This document shows, piece by piece, positions 8,670 to 17,295 of a stretch of 64,000 bases of DNA. The translations under genes were made by a program, and so were the position numbers. The notes under the pieces were generated by a model. It saw only the letters and a program-made list of their open reading frames with translations, did no database searches and had not been told where the DNA came from. Location: contig JBFLZW010000022.1 in the NCBI GenBank assembly GCA_040755755.1, positions 237,654-301,653 of the forward strand. Direction: 5' to 3'. Origin of the DNA: a bacterium. GTDB lineage: Bacteria; SZUA-182; DTGQ01. Within the stretch, counting starts at the first letter, position 1, and each line of letters opens with the position of its first letter.

Positions 8670-10595
8670 CTATCTGCTCTCCAAAGCCTCGATCCGTGCC
8701 TGTAAAGCTTCAATCTGGGCTTGCTTGGCTTCATCCTTCGCTTTAAGCGCTTCGTTCTGTGCTTTCAGTTCCTTGATTGCCTCAATGAGGTAGGCATTAA
8801 AGCCGTGCGGAAATTGAAGTGACTTTACCTTTTCACCTCCCTTTGCTAAATCCTTATCTTTCCCAATCGGTTCAACTTCCGAGACCCACTCAGGAAATAC
8901 TTTTTCTACTTCCTGTGCAATCAGTCCTGCCTGAGCATCACTCTGATTCCCATGCTCTCCGGGGTTGATCCATTCGAAGGTTACACCTTGTAATTTAGTC
9001 AACCTATCTAAGGCTCCGGTAAGGTTTTGTACATTCTTTTTCAACCTCGCATCAGAAGAATCTGACCAAGATCCACCGCCAGGTTTGCCAGCGCTTCCAT
9101 TAACTTCTAATTTGTATCCCGGGCCCGTCGTGCCAATGCCGACATTACCGTTTCCTAAAATTGACATACGCACTGGTGTGCCACCAATCCCTGAGAATCT
9201 AATTGGTGCAACTGAGCCGGTATTCCAAGTTGTACCAGCCTGTATCCAGGTATCACCACCAGTATAACTAATGAGCCTCATTTTCGATGTCGAAGCTGCT
9301 GTATTATCTATTCTGATCTCAGGGTTAGTGCCTGCCAGATGCAATTTCGCCTCTGGATTCGTCGTCCCAATACCGACGTTGCCGTTTGGCGTAATAACCA
9401 TATCAACATTTGCGTTTGTTCCGGCGCGAAACTTCAGATCGCTGCTTGTTACATCGGCAGTAGCATCGAGATATACGTCATTATCACTATGCATGGTCAA
9501 TACTGGTACGGCAGTTCCTGCCGTGCTTTTCCAATACAGATCTTCGGTATTATCCAAAAGAATACCGTCATAATCTCCACCAGAGACATGGAGTTTCTTT
9601 TCAGGTAAGCTTGTGCTAACGCCAACGTTGCCAACGCTATTCACCAAAATAGACGGGGCTGCCCCACTCTTCCTGATACTTGCAATCGGTTGCTGGTAGG
9701 AAAAAGTAGAACTTGTGAGAGGAGGATTGAAGGCTGTCGAAGTTGTGAGAGAGGTGTTTGAATTAATCCGTTTCACCATCCTTTGTTGTGTACCAACAAT
9801 GATGATATCGCCAATATGCAGTTGAGTGGTAAAACTCGTGCCAGCTCCTGTAACTGTAGTGCCGCTGCTTGTAAGTGTCCCGGTGCCAGGAGAAGTAGAA
9901 GAATTGCCGATAACATCCAGTTTTCTTACCGGATTTGGCGTCCCAATGCCTACATTGTCTGTGCCTGTATGGAGGTATACCCTTGGTGAGGTGCGAAGCC
10001 AGCCGCAGGCAGCATCCTTAGAAGTCAGGGAGAAAGTGATAGAGCCGGGAGTGAGAGAATCGGGAATCTCTGATAGTGTTCCATCCTGAGTCAAAAGCGG
10101 TCCAAGTGATCCATACGGTAACTCAACTCCCTCCAGCGTGCCTGGCGATTCGCTCTCTCCCGTGGACTCGTATCCAGAGGCGGATGAGCTTACTTGATTC
10201 GATGAGCTTATGGGATTAACAATTCCGCTTACCTTCCATTCAGATGGCATTTCGCATTTGATAAAATAGAATGATCCTTCCTGAACAGCGAAATTATTTT
10301 CCAGATAGCCACAGATATACCGGCTCCAATTTCCTCCTATCCATCCATCGATCTCCACACAGCCCCCGCCCTGGGCATTGATGTCCTTACACATCCCTTC
10401 CACATCCTGAAAAGCTGTAGGACTAACCTCCAGAGAGATCAGATTCCAGCCAGCGCTCAATCTCTTGGTAATAGTGACCGGCTCTTGAGATGGTGCCTCT
10501 TCGGCTCGGCAATTACCCCTTATCCCTCCAATTGCCAGAGAAACTGCAACCAAAAACGTCCCCAGCCACCTTACCATAACCTGCTTATTATTCAT
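8670..10595 (-). CDS. Exported tail-fibre-like protein with S74 chaperone domain
   Basis: The 641-residue product begins with a signal peptide ending near NCRAEEA. Residues about 40-130 form a unit with GWNLISL, then come long beta-rich stretches with recurring VGIGTTNP/AKLHL motifs as in tail-fibre and trimeric surface proteins. The C-terminal 120 residues are a peptidase S74 (endosialidase intramolecular chaperone) domain: SDARLKKNVQ with the Ser-Asp autocleavage point, TFEWIN, AGLIAQEVEKVFPE, then a heptad coiled coil (AQIEALQARIEALE). The chaperone helps trimerise the fibre and then releases itself. AGGAG lies 8 bases before the ATG. No phage genes surround it, so a cell-surface fibre is more likely than a prophage tail. 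A partial, broken relative is at 11242-11417. Confidence 0.85.
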   Translation of the reverse strand: MNNKQVMVRWLGTFLVAVSLAIGGIRGNCRAEEAPSQEPVTITKRLSAGWNLISLEVSPTAFQDVEGMCKDINAQGGGCVEIDGWIGGNWSRYICGYLENNFAVQEGSFYFIKCEMPSEWKVSGIVNPISSSNQVSSSASGYESTGESESPGTLEGVELPYGSLGPLLTQDGTLSEIPDSLTPGSITFSLTSKDAACGWLRTSPRVYLHTGTDNVGIGTPNPVRKLDVIGNSSTSPGTGTLTSSGTTVTGAGTSFTTQLHIGDIIIVGTQQRMVKRINSNTSLTTSTAFNPPLTSSTFSYQQPIASIRKSGAAPSILVNSVGNVGVSTSLPEKKLHVSGGDYDGILLDNTEDLYWKSTAGTAVPVLTMHSDNDVYLDATADVTSSDLKFRAGTNANVDMVITPNGNVGIGTTNPEAKLHLAGTNPEIRIDNTAASTSKMRLISYTGGDTWIQAGTTWNTGSVAPIRFSGIGGTPVRMSILGNGNVGIGTTGPGYKLEVNGSAGKPGGGSWSDSSDARLKKNVQNLTGALDRLTKLQGVTFEWINPGEHGNQSDAQAGLIAQEVEKVFPEWVSEVEPIGKDKDLAKGGEKVKSLQFPHGFNAYLIEAIKELKAQNEALKAKDEAKQAQIEALQARIEALESR

Positions 10596-10630
10596 CTTTA
10601 CTCTCCTTTCAATGTGGAAAATGTAAATAG

Positions 10631-10708
10631 CTAATTCAAATACTCCGACCAGTCCCCACTGATCCCCCTGCCAGCCTTAACCTTGGTTTTAGCCTTTATT
10701 GCTTTCAC
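10631..10708 (-). CDS. Possible 25-residue KVKAG-type peptide
   Basis: Directly before the S74 gene, a perfect ribosome site AAGGAGGTGA is followed by a short open frame that reads KAIKAKTKVKAGRGISGDW and stops at 10631. The GTG at 10708 overlaps the ribosome site itself, whereas the codon at the ideal spacing, in the same frame, is ATA. So either an unusual start is used or a former ATG has mutated. Lysine-rich small peptides with a KTKVKAG core are familiar to me as unannotated small genes in various bacteria, but I cannot confirm a family here. About 36 bp separate it from the S74 start. Confidence 0.35.
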   Translation of the reverse strand: MKAIKAKTKVKAGRGISGDWSEYLN

Positions 10709-10719
10709 CTCCTTTCCGT

Positions 10720-11180
10720 ATTGGTGGGATGGTGTGCTCGTAGGATAGCTCACCTTCAGTGGCCACATATTTACTGGCCACTCAACAGGCTAAGGGGAAA
10801 GCAGGGACCTTCATCAGGGGTACATGCGTGGAAGGGATTCGGCTTGAATATGGAAGGCGTGTTATTTTTAAGCGATACCTGCAAGATATACTCAGTGCGC
10901 TACGCATCCGCCCCCTGATCCATAGCGTTGCTTAGGTTAATAAATTTCATATTATTTAAAATTTAAGTATATTAATTATAAATATAAAATTTATTAATGT
11001 CAATATACTTCTTTATATTTATCTAAATTATGAATTATTGTGAAAAAGGGGTGATATCCAGTGTGTATGACAAAAGGGTATTACCCGAATTTTCTGGGGC
11101 GGGGTGTAAACATTGGAAGTTTGTTGAGGGAGAAAGAGCTTGGCCTGAAAGAAAACCTGTCCAGTTCCTGAAACCATAGA
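10720..11180. other. Non-coding stretch with AT-rich block
   Basis: No convincing gene. It contains a copy of the GTGGCCACTG-type dispersed repeat (about 10756-10784) and an unusually AT-rich block at 10930-11050, against a GC-balanced background. The block could hold the promoter of the S74 locus or mark a join of foreign DNA. Confidence 0.45.
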
Positions 11181-11188
11181 CAGGGAAA

Positions 11189-11220
11189 AAGGGGCAAGAT
11201 CATTATTGATCTTGCCCCTT
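11189..11220 (-). terminator. Second copy of the S74-type terminator
   Basis: A 14-bp perfect stem (AAGGGGCAAGATCA and complement) around TTAT, followed on the minus strand by five T. It shares sequence and the preceding TGTCTCTGAAGTAGTTAA leader with the terminator at 8610-8645, with compensating changes within the stem. Confidence 0.85.
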
Positions 11221-11241
11221 AACTACTTCAGAGACATATTG

Positions 11242-11417
11242 CTAGGTTCCTAATGGTATCCAGTATATCGTAGCACCTCCCGTACCTCCTTTCACGGCCT
11301 TCCAGTCTCCGGTATTCTCCAGGGGAAATTGAGGTGGCTGATAGGAGAAAGTAGAACTTGTGAGAGGAGGATTAAAGGCTGCCGAAGTTGTGAGAGATAT
11401 ATTTAAGAAGTTCTGTA
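11242..11417 (-). pseudogene. Remnant 3' end of a second S74-type surface gene
   Basis: On the minus strand the frame reads LNISLTTSAAFNPPLTSS, TFSYQPPQFPLENTGDWKA and GGATIYWIPLGT, then a stop at 11242-11244. The first half is nearly identical to the segment of the S74 protein encoded at about 9689-9760, and it is followed by the duplicated terminator. There is no start: the fragment abuts the stop codon of the TolC-like gene. This is the tail of a paralogue whose 5' portion was deleted, or a duplicated 3' module. The alternative end (no S74 domain) shows that the parent gene had a different C-terminus. Confidence 0.65.
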
Positions 11418-12899
11418 CTACGGGTTCTCCCTGCTGCTTTCCTCATGGCTTATCCCGGCAGCCCCTGCCTGCTGCCCAAGTTGACCGATGGCCCGCTGGA
11501 ATGATGCCCTGGCCAGGAGATAGTCCCACTGGGCTTCAAGGTGAGAGGCTTCGGCCTGGGCAAGGGTAGTCTGGGTATCGAGAAGGTCGCTCATGGATCC
11601 GCTCCCGGCCTCATAGCGCTCGCGGGCCAGCCGCAGGCCCTCCTGAGCGGTCTGGATCAGAGCCTGCGCAGTCTGAATGGCCTCATAGGTTTCCTGAAGC
11701 TTCGAATAAGCTGACCACACCTCATCCTGCACTTCCAGGGCAAGCCGCTCGGCTTCGGCTTCTTCCTGTAATGCCCGGGCTCTCGTCCTGGACAGCAGGT
11801 GCATGCTTGAGAAGCCGGTAAATATCGGCCAGTCAAGAGTAATTCCCGCCAGCCACTCTTCATCATCGGGGAAGCGGTCCGGGCCGCGCCAGCCATATCC
11901 GCCCTCGGCCCTTATCTTGGGGCCAAAAGTGCTGCGGGCTGCCCTGATTTCTCTCCGGGCCGCAGCCACGCGGAAAAGTGCCGCCTTCAGTGCAGGTCTG
12001 GTCCGGGTCGCCTGATCGAGAGCATCATAGATATTGATATTGTCCGGTGGATTGATGACTTCGGGCTGGTCGGTAATCTGAAGCCTGGTCTCAACCGGAG
12101 AGCCCATAGCGATGTTCAGTTTCCCTTTGGCTATGCGCACCAGATTTTCAGTTTTGACTACGGTCAGTCTGGCCTGGGCAACCTCACCCTGAGCCCGGAT
12201 CACGTCCACCTTGGGAGCAGCACCGGCCTCCTTCCTCTCTGTAGCCAGGCGAAGGTGGTCCTCGGCCCTGGCCAGGTTCTTCCCTGCAACTGACCTGGCT
12301 TCCTGAGCTGATCTGAGGCCATAGTAGGCCTGATGGACCTGCATGATGATGTCCTGGCGCGCCCTTTCCGCATCCTCTTCAAGAGCCCACTGCCCGGCCA
12401 GGGCTGCTGTCAGGCGGGCTTTGCGCTCGCCGCTGTCAAAGAGCAGAAGGCGGGCCTTCAACCCGGCAGTCCAATCGTCCGTCGGACCGATGACTTTCGA
12501 CATCCCAGGCCGGGAGATGCCGCTGGGCAGAAAGGCGTACTTCTGCCACCGGCTGTAGCCGGCATTGAGGCCGATTTCCGGGTAATAAGGTGCGGTCGCC
12601 TCTCCCACTTTCTCCCTGGCTGCGGTTACTCCCTCCTGGGCCGCCCGGTTCAGAGGATTCTGAGCAAGGGCGATTTTGATGCATTCAGCCAGCGTCAGAG
12701 GGGGAGAAGAGGAGGAGGATGGAGATGGCGAGGACTGAGAGGGATGCGGAGTTGCTGGTTCAGTGGCCTTGGGGGCTGGGGAGGAGGGTAGCGGTTCCTT
12801 TGGCCTCGGAGAAGAGGCACATCCTCCGGAAATCGCCATTGCCAGGAAGACGAGAACCGGAAAGACCCTGATTATGGCTTTCAATACGTGGTTACGCAT
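11418..12899 (-). CDS. TolC-family outer-membrane efflux lipoprotein
   Basis: A 493-residue outer-membrane factor. It has a lipoprotein signal (lipobox ISGGC), a Pro/Ser-rich linker at about 30-68, and two outer-membrane efflux repeats: the first begins LTLAECIKIALAQNP and the second spans the PALKAALFRVAAARREIRAA helices, with long alpha-helical coiled coils such as LARERYEAGSGSMSDLLDTQ in the usual C-terminal position. Such proteins form the trimeric exit duct for tripartite exporters. AAGGAGG lies 5 bases before the ATG. It is the last gene of the export locus and would complete the pump made of the HlyD adaptor and ABC-2 permeases upstream. The linker is longer than normal. Confidence 0.9.
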   Translation of the reverse strand: MRNHVLKAIIRVFPVLVFLAMAISGGCASSPRPKEPLPSSPAPKATEPATPHPSQSSPSPSSSSSPPLTLAECIKIALAQNPLNRAAQEGVTAAREKVGEATAPYYPEIGLNAGYSRWQKYAFLPSGISRPGMSKVIGPTDDWTAGLKARLLLFDSGERKARLTAALAGQWALEEDAERARQDIIMQVHQAYYGLRSAQEARSVAGKNLARAEDHLRLATERKEAGAAPKVDVIRAQGEVAQARLTVVKTENLVRIAKGKLNIAMGSPVETRLQITDQPEVINPPDNINIYDALDQATRTRPALKAALFRVAAARREIRAARSTFGPKIRAEGGYGWRGPDRFPDDEEWLAGITLDWPIFTGFSSMHLLSRTRARALQEEAEAERLALEVQDEVWSAYSKLQETYEAIQTAQALIQTAQEGLRLARERYEAGSGSMSDLLDTQTTLAQAEASHLEAQWDYLLARASFQRAIGQLGQQAGAAGISHEESSRENP

Positions 12900-12948
12900 A
12901 TTAACCTCCTTGAATAACTTCCTGCATAGCTTAATATTGCGGGTAATG

Positions 12949-12986
12949 CAAAGGCAAAAGCAAAGGACACTTTGCTTTTGCCTTTG
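12949..12986. repeat. 17-bp perfect inverted repeat in export locus
   Basis: Two exact 17-base arms (CAAAGGCAAAAGCAAAG and complement) enclose GACA, forming a very stable hairpin in the 123-bp gap between the last permease gene and the TolC-like gene. It has no T-run. It could attenuate read-through, stabilise the upstream mRNA end or be a member of the CAAAGG-type dispersed repeats seen near 18500 and 32410. Confidence 0.7.
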
Positions 12987-13022
12987 TATTTCCTCTTTGC
13001 AATTTAACCAGTCCCCTGGAAT

Positions 13023-14156
13023 TCAAGCCAGGGTTTTCTGAAATCTCCGTGATGCCAGCCACAGGATAGTAACTCCCATCACTGCCAGGGCAGCCATTTG
13101 AGGCCAGAGGATGTGCCACCCCACTCCTTTCAGGAAGATGCTCCGGATGATCACCAGAAAGTAGCGCATGGGGTTCAGGAGGGTAAGCCACTGAACCGGA
13201 ACCGGCATGTTGGCGATGGGAAAGACGAATCCTGAAAGCAGCATGGAGGGAAAGAAAAAGAAAAATGTGCTCATCATGGCCTGCTGCTGGGTGCGGCTGA
13301 CCGTGGAGATAAAAAGACCGACCCCCAGGGTGGTCATGAGATACAGGGCTGTGGCTGCAAGGAGCAGCCAGAGACTTCCCCGGATCGGCACCTTAAACCA
13401 GAAGACCCCAAGCAGGGTAATCAGGATCACATCAACGATGCAGACCAGAGCAAAGGGCACGGTTTTTCCGAGGATGAATTCGGTCTGGGTGATCGGGGTG
13501 ACCATGATCTGCTCCATGGTCCCGATCTCCCGCTCGCGCACCACGGCCATACTGGTCAACAGCAGGCTGACCAGGGTAATGACAAAGGCGATCACACCAG
13601 GCACGTAAAAATTGCGGCTTTCAAGGTTCTCGTTGAACCAGGCGCGGGTTTGCAGATCAACCTGATTGAATCCGGGAGCTGCTGAACCGCTGAGCCGATG
13701 AGTCCGGCTGATCAGAATCTGCTGAGAAAATTGCCCGGTGATCTTACTGGCATAGTTGAGTATAATACCGGCTGCATTGGAGTCGGTCCCGTCCACGATT
13801 ATCTGGACCCTGGCCGGTCTTGCGGCCAGAAGGTCCTGCGCAAAGCCCTTGTTCAGACGAATAACGGCCTGCGCCTTCCCGCGGTCGAGCAGTTCCCGTC
13901 CCCGGTCTTCCCCGTCGATGTACTCCACAATGTCGAAATACTCCGATTCCACGAACCGGGCTATCAGTTCCCGGCTTACCCTGCTGTGATCGAGGTCATG
14001 GATGGCCGTGGTGATATGCTTGACATCGGTTGTCACCGCATAGCTGAGCGCCAGCACCTGGACAATGGGCATGACGAAGATAACCATTCTCATCCTCGGA
14101 TCACGGAAGATCTGAATAAATTCTTTAATCACCATCTGTCTGATTCGCTCGAACAT
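13023..14156 (-). CDS. ABC-2 permease (YbhR/YhhJ-like)
   Basis: A 377-residue inner-membrane permease. One membrane helix lies near the N-terminus (VIFVMPIVQVLALSYAV), a periplasmic domain of about 130 residues follows (TTDVKHITTAIHDLDHS to the ENLESRNFYVPG region), then five C-terminal membrane helices contain VREREIGTMEQIMVTPI, the cytoplasmic coupling element of this family. It pairs with the related permease immediately upstream (13 bases apart) and with the two ATPases. The substrate is unknown; family members in enterobacteria export drugs or sodium, so a multidrug or lipid-like substrate is possible. Confidence 0.88.
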   Translation of the reverse strand: MFERIRQMVIKEFIQIFRDPRMRMVIFVMPIVQVLALSYAVTTDVKHITTAIHDLDHSRVSRELIARFVESEYFDIVEYIDGEDRGRELLDRGKAQAVIRLNKGFAQDLLAARPARVQIIVDGTDSNAAGIILNYASKITGQFSQQILISRTHRLSGSAAPGFNQVDLQTRAWFNENLESRNFYVPGVIAFVITLVSLLLTSMAVVREREIGTMEQIMVTPITQTEFILGKTVPFALVCIVDVILITLLGVFWFKVPIRGSLWLLLAATALYLMTTLGVGLFISTVSRTQQQAMMSTFFFFFPSMLLSGFVFPIANMPVPVQWLTLLNPMRYFLVIIRSIFLKGVGWHILWPQMAALAVMGVTILWLASRRFQKTLA

Positions 14157-14169
14157 AGTTACTCCAAAA

Positions 14170-15303
14170 TCACCCCAGCTTCTTTTTAAATTTCAGTCTG
14201 GCCAGAATGACTATGCTGATGCCAAAGCCGGTCAGGAGCGCGGCTTCGAGGCCGAGGATCTCAAGCCCCACACCTTTCAGGTAGATTCCCTTGACCAGGG
14301 TCACGAAGTATCTGGCAGGAACCAGGCGGGTTATGAATTGCAGCGGGCGCGGCATATTGATAATGGCAAACACGAATCCTGAGAGCAAAAACGCGGGCAG
14401 GAGGGTCAGCAGCATGGCCAGTTGGCTGGCCAGGAGCTGGCTCCTGGTCACGATGCTGATCAAAAGTCCCAGGGACAGGGATCCGGCCAGGAAAATAGCG
14501 GCCATGCCAAAGAGCAGGGCTGCACTGCCGCGCATCGGCACCCGGAAGACGAATTGCCCCATGAGCACGGCTATGAGCACATCGAGCATGCCGATGCCGA
14601 AATAGGGCAGGAATTTGCCCAGGATCAGCTCTCCGGCCCCGACCGGCGTGGAGATCAACTGCTCCATGGTTCCATTCTCCCATTCGCGGGCCACGGTCAG
14701 GGAGGTCAGGAGCGCGGCCACGACCATCATGATTACGGCGATCAGGCCGGGAATGATAAAGTTTCTGGATTTCAGGTCAGCATTGAACCAGACCCTGGGC
14801 TGAAAATCAACCGGCAGGGAGAGGCTCTGGTGGCCGGAGCGTCTGATCCGGTCAATAGTCACTTTTTGTGAGTATGCCTGGCAGATGGCCGTGGCATAGC
14901 CGATAGCGATGGTGGCGGTATTGGAGTTGCTTCCATCGGCGATCAATTGAACCGGGGCCGGCCGGCCTGCTTTGACCTGTCCGGCAAAGTCCGACGGGAT
15001 GATGAGGGCCAGAACCGACCGGCCTGAATCGATGGCCTCCTCGATTTCCCGGTAACTCTGGACATACTCGTGGAGCGAGAAATAGCGGGAGCCGCTGAAC
15101 CTGCTCAGGAACTCCCGGCTTTCTCTGGACATGCTCTGGTCCCAGACCGTGGTCGGCACATTGTCCACATCCAGGGTCAGGGCATAGCCGTAAAGGATCA
15201 GCATCAGCATGGGAATGGCAATGCCCATGCCAAGGCTTCGCGGATCGCGGATGATGTGGAGAAACTCCTTGCGGGCCATGGCCCACGTTCTCACGGGGCT
15301 CAT
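14170..15303 (-). CDS. ABC-2 permease (YbhS-like)
   Basis: A 377-residue paralogue of the following permease: an N-terminal helix (MLMLILYGYALTLDV), a large extracytoplasmic domain, the segment REWENGTMEQLISTPVGAGELILGK between helices, and five further membrane spans ending in a basic tail. Its ATG overlaps the stop of the ATPase gene upstream (ATGA), so translation is coupled. The two permeases probably form a heterodimeric channel. Assignment to the YbhS/YbhR side of the family is by layout and motifs. Confidence 0.88.
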   Translation of the reverse strand: MSPVRTWAMARKEFLHIIRDPRSLGMGIAIPMLMLILYGYALTLDVDNVPTTVWDQSMSRESREFLSRFSGSRYFSLHEYVQSYREIEEAIDSGRSVLALIIPSDFAGQVKAGRPAPVQLIADGSNSNTATIAIGYATAICQAYSQKVTIDRIRRSGHQSLSLPVDFQPRVWFNADLKSRNFIIPGLIAVIMMVVAALLTSLTVAREWENGTMEQLISTPVGAGELILGKFLPYFGIGMLDVLIAVLMGQFVFRVPMRGSAALLFGMAAIFLAGSLSLGLLISIVTRSQLLASQLAMLLTLLPAFLLSGFVFAIINMPRPLQFITRLVPARYFVTLVKGIYLKGVGLEILGLEAALLTGFGISIVILARLKFKKKLG

Positions 15304-16277
15304 TTTTTCACTTCCTGCTGCGGCTGTTCGGCGCGGTCTCTGGCCTCGATGAGTGAGACAAAGACATCCTCCAGCGAGGGGATGATTTTCTCGATCGACT
15401 GGACCCGGAATCCCTGCTGAGCGAGCAGGTGCCGGATAGTCGGCTCCGCTGCTGCCGCATTCTCGACAATTACATGGAGCTCCTGGCCGAACAGGGCCAC
15501 CTCTTTGATGCCGCTCAGTTTTTCGATTCTGATCATGGCTTCCTGGGGCTGATCGCAGCTCACTTCCAGAATATCCTCGGTCATAAAGGCGGTCTTGAGC
15601 TGCAGCGGTGTTCCGAGGGCAATCAGATCGCCCCGGTAGATAAGGCCGACCCGGTCGCAGTATTCAGCTTCATCCAGGTAATGGGTGGTGACAAAGATGG
15701 TTATTCCTCTATGGGACAGCTCGTAGATCAGGTTCCAGAAATTGCGGCGGCTGATCGGGTCTACCCCGGATGTCGGCTCGTCGAGGAAGATGACCGGCGG
15801 CTCATGGAGAATGGCGCAGCCAAGGGCCAGCCTCTGCTTCCATCCGCCGGAGAGAATGCCTGTCCGGGAATGGCGATGTCCGGCAAGACCCGCCATCTCG
15901 ATCACCCACTCTTTGCGCTCCTTCTTCTTCTCCGGCGGAAGGCGATAGATGCCGCTGTAGAAATCGATATTTTCCTCCGCAGTCAGGTCCTCGTAGAGTG
16001 AAAACTTCTGGCTCATGTACCCGATGCGGGATTTGACCTTTTCCACCTCGGTGCTGATATCGAATCCCGCCACTGTTCCAAAGCCGCCGGTTGGGGCAAG
16101 GAGTCCGCAGAGCATGCGGATGGTGGTTGACTTGCCTGCTCCGTTGGGGCCCAGAAAGCCGAAGATTTCACCCCTGGCCACCTCGAAGCTGATCCGGTTG
16201 ACAGCCACGAAGCTGCCAAACCTCCGCTCAAGATTCCTGACGATGACGGCTTTTTCCTGCCCGCTGCTGGCGTTCAT
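15300..16277 (-). CDS. ABC transporter ATPase (YbhF half)
   Basis: A 325-residue ABC ATPase with Walker A GPNGAGKS, Q-loop near MSQKFSLYEDLTAEENI, signature LSGGWKQRLAL, Walker B VIFLDEPTSGVDP and the switch His in THYLDEAEYCDR. Note the Trp in the signature (LSGGW instead of LSGGQ), which occurs in this family. A C-terminal regulatory domain follows. It corresponds to one half of the fused E. coli YbhF, here a separate gene overlapping its neighbours on both sides by four bases. Confidence 0.9.
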   Translation of the reverse strand: MNASSGQEKAVIVRNLERRFGSFVAVNRISFEVARGEIFGFLGPNGAGKSTTIRMLCGLLAPTGGFGTVAGFDISTEVEKVKSRIGYMSQKFSLYEDLTAEENIDFYSGIYRLPPEKKKERKEWVIEMAGLAGHRHSRTGILSGGWKQRLALGCAILHEPPVIFLDEPTSGVDPISRRNFWNLIYELSHRGITIFVTTHYLDEAEYCDRVGLIYRGDLIALGTPLQLKTAFMTEDILEVSCDQPQEAMIRIEKLSGIKEVALFGQELHVIVENAAAAEPTIRHLLAQQGFRVQSIEKIIPSLEDVFVSLIEARDRAEQPQQEVKK

Positions 16278-17227
16278 TTCCGGCCTCCGTTCCCGTCATT
16301 CAGGACCGAGACGAACACATCCTCAAGGCTTGGCCTGATTGGCCGGATACTGGAGACTTCAAGGCCGGCTCTGGTCAGTATCTGCTCTGTCTGTCTGGCT
16401 GTTTTCTCCGGCTCCCTGGTCACCAGGTGAAGGCGGTCGCCGAAAAGGTTGATCGCATCAGCCGCTGCCAGTTGCTCCCGCAGCAGCGATGCAGCCTGGC
16501 GCGGCTTCAGGGTGCGGACTTCGAGAATGGTGCCGCTCATCAGCTTCTTGACCTCAGCCGGAGTACCGAGGGCCAGAAGCTTCCCCTGATGAATGAGTCC
16601 CAGCCGGTTGCAGCGCTCGGCCTCATCGAGGTAAGCGGTCGAGATAAAGATCGTCACCTTCTCACGGAGCAGTTGATAGAGAATGCGCCAGAAGTCCCGC
16701 CGGGAGATAGGGTCCACGCCATTGGTCGGCTCATCGAGGAAAAGCACCCTGGGAGTATGAATCAGGGCGCAGGTCAGGCCGAGCTTTTGCTTCATACCGC
16801 CGGAGAGGTTGCCCGCCAGCCGCTTTTTGAAAGGCGTCAGGTTGCTGAAGGCCAGCAGTTGGTCGATCCTTCCCTTCCGCTCCCTGGCGGGCACGGAGTA
16901 GATATCGGCATAGAAATTGATATTCTCGATCACCGAAAGGTCTGCATAGAGGCCAAATCTCTGGCTCATATACCCGATCTCCCTCTTGACCGCTTCAGCC
17001 TCCCTCACCACATGGTGACCGGATATCCAGGCATCACCCGAAGTCGGCTCCATGATCGAGGTCAAGAGCCGCATGGTCGTGGTTTTCCCGGCACCATCCG
17101 GACCGACCAGGCCGAATATCTCCCCTTCAGCCACCGACAGGGTAAGCTGATCAACGGCAGTCAAATCGCCAAATGACCTGGTAAGGGCTGCGGTTGTTAT
17201 GGCGGCGTCCATTCCCTGAAACCTCAT
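16274..17227 (-). CDS. ABC transporter ATPase (YbhF other half)
   Basis: A 317-residue ATPase paralogous to the next gene: Walker A GPDGAGKTT (Asp replacing the common Asn, as in the YbhF N-terminal half), MSQRFGLYADLSVIENI, signature LSGGMKQKLGL, Walker B VLFLDEPTNGVDP. The switch-loop His is replaced by Ala (STAYLDEAERC), so this nucleotide site is probably degenerate and the partner carries the active one. The internal ATG at 17212 has better-spaced GAGG than the ATG at 17227 and may be the true start. It overlaps the downstream ATPase gene by four bases. Confidence 0.9.
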   Translation of the reverse strand: MRFQGMDAAITTAALTRSFGDLTAVDQLTLSVAEGEIFGLVGPDGAGKTTTMRLLTSIMEPTSGDAWISGHHVVREAEAVKREIGYMSQRFGLYADLSVIENINFYADIYSVPARERKGRIDQLLAFSNLTPFKKRLAGNLSGGMKQKLGLTCALIHTPRVLFLDEPTNGVDPISRRDFWRILYQLLREKVTIFISTAYLDEAERCNRLGLIHQGKLLALGTPAEVKKLMSGTILEVRTLKPRQAASLLREQLAAADAINLFGDRLHLVTREPEKTARQTEQILTRAGLEVSSIRPIRPSLEDVFVSVLNDGNGGRK

Positions 17228-17295
17228 TCATTCATCATAGCCAAAGAGCTTTCGTGTGTTTCGTGTATTTCGTGGTTAATGCCTTTGCTTTTCAT

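Noticed and set aside
8670-10595. Prophage tail fibre
   Set aside because: The S74 domain is phage-like, but there are no phage structural, integrase or lysis genes nearby and the protein has a signal peptide.
10721-10918. Plus-strand frame of 65 codons
   Set aside because: It spans the dispersed GGCCAC repeat and has no ribosome site or recognisable pattern.
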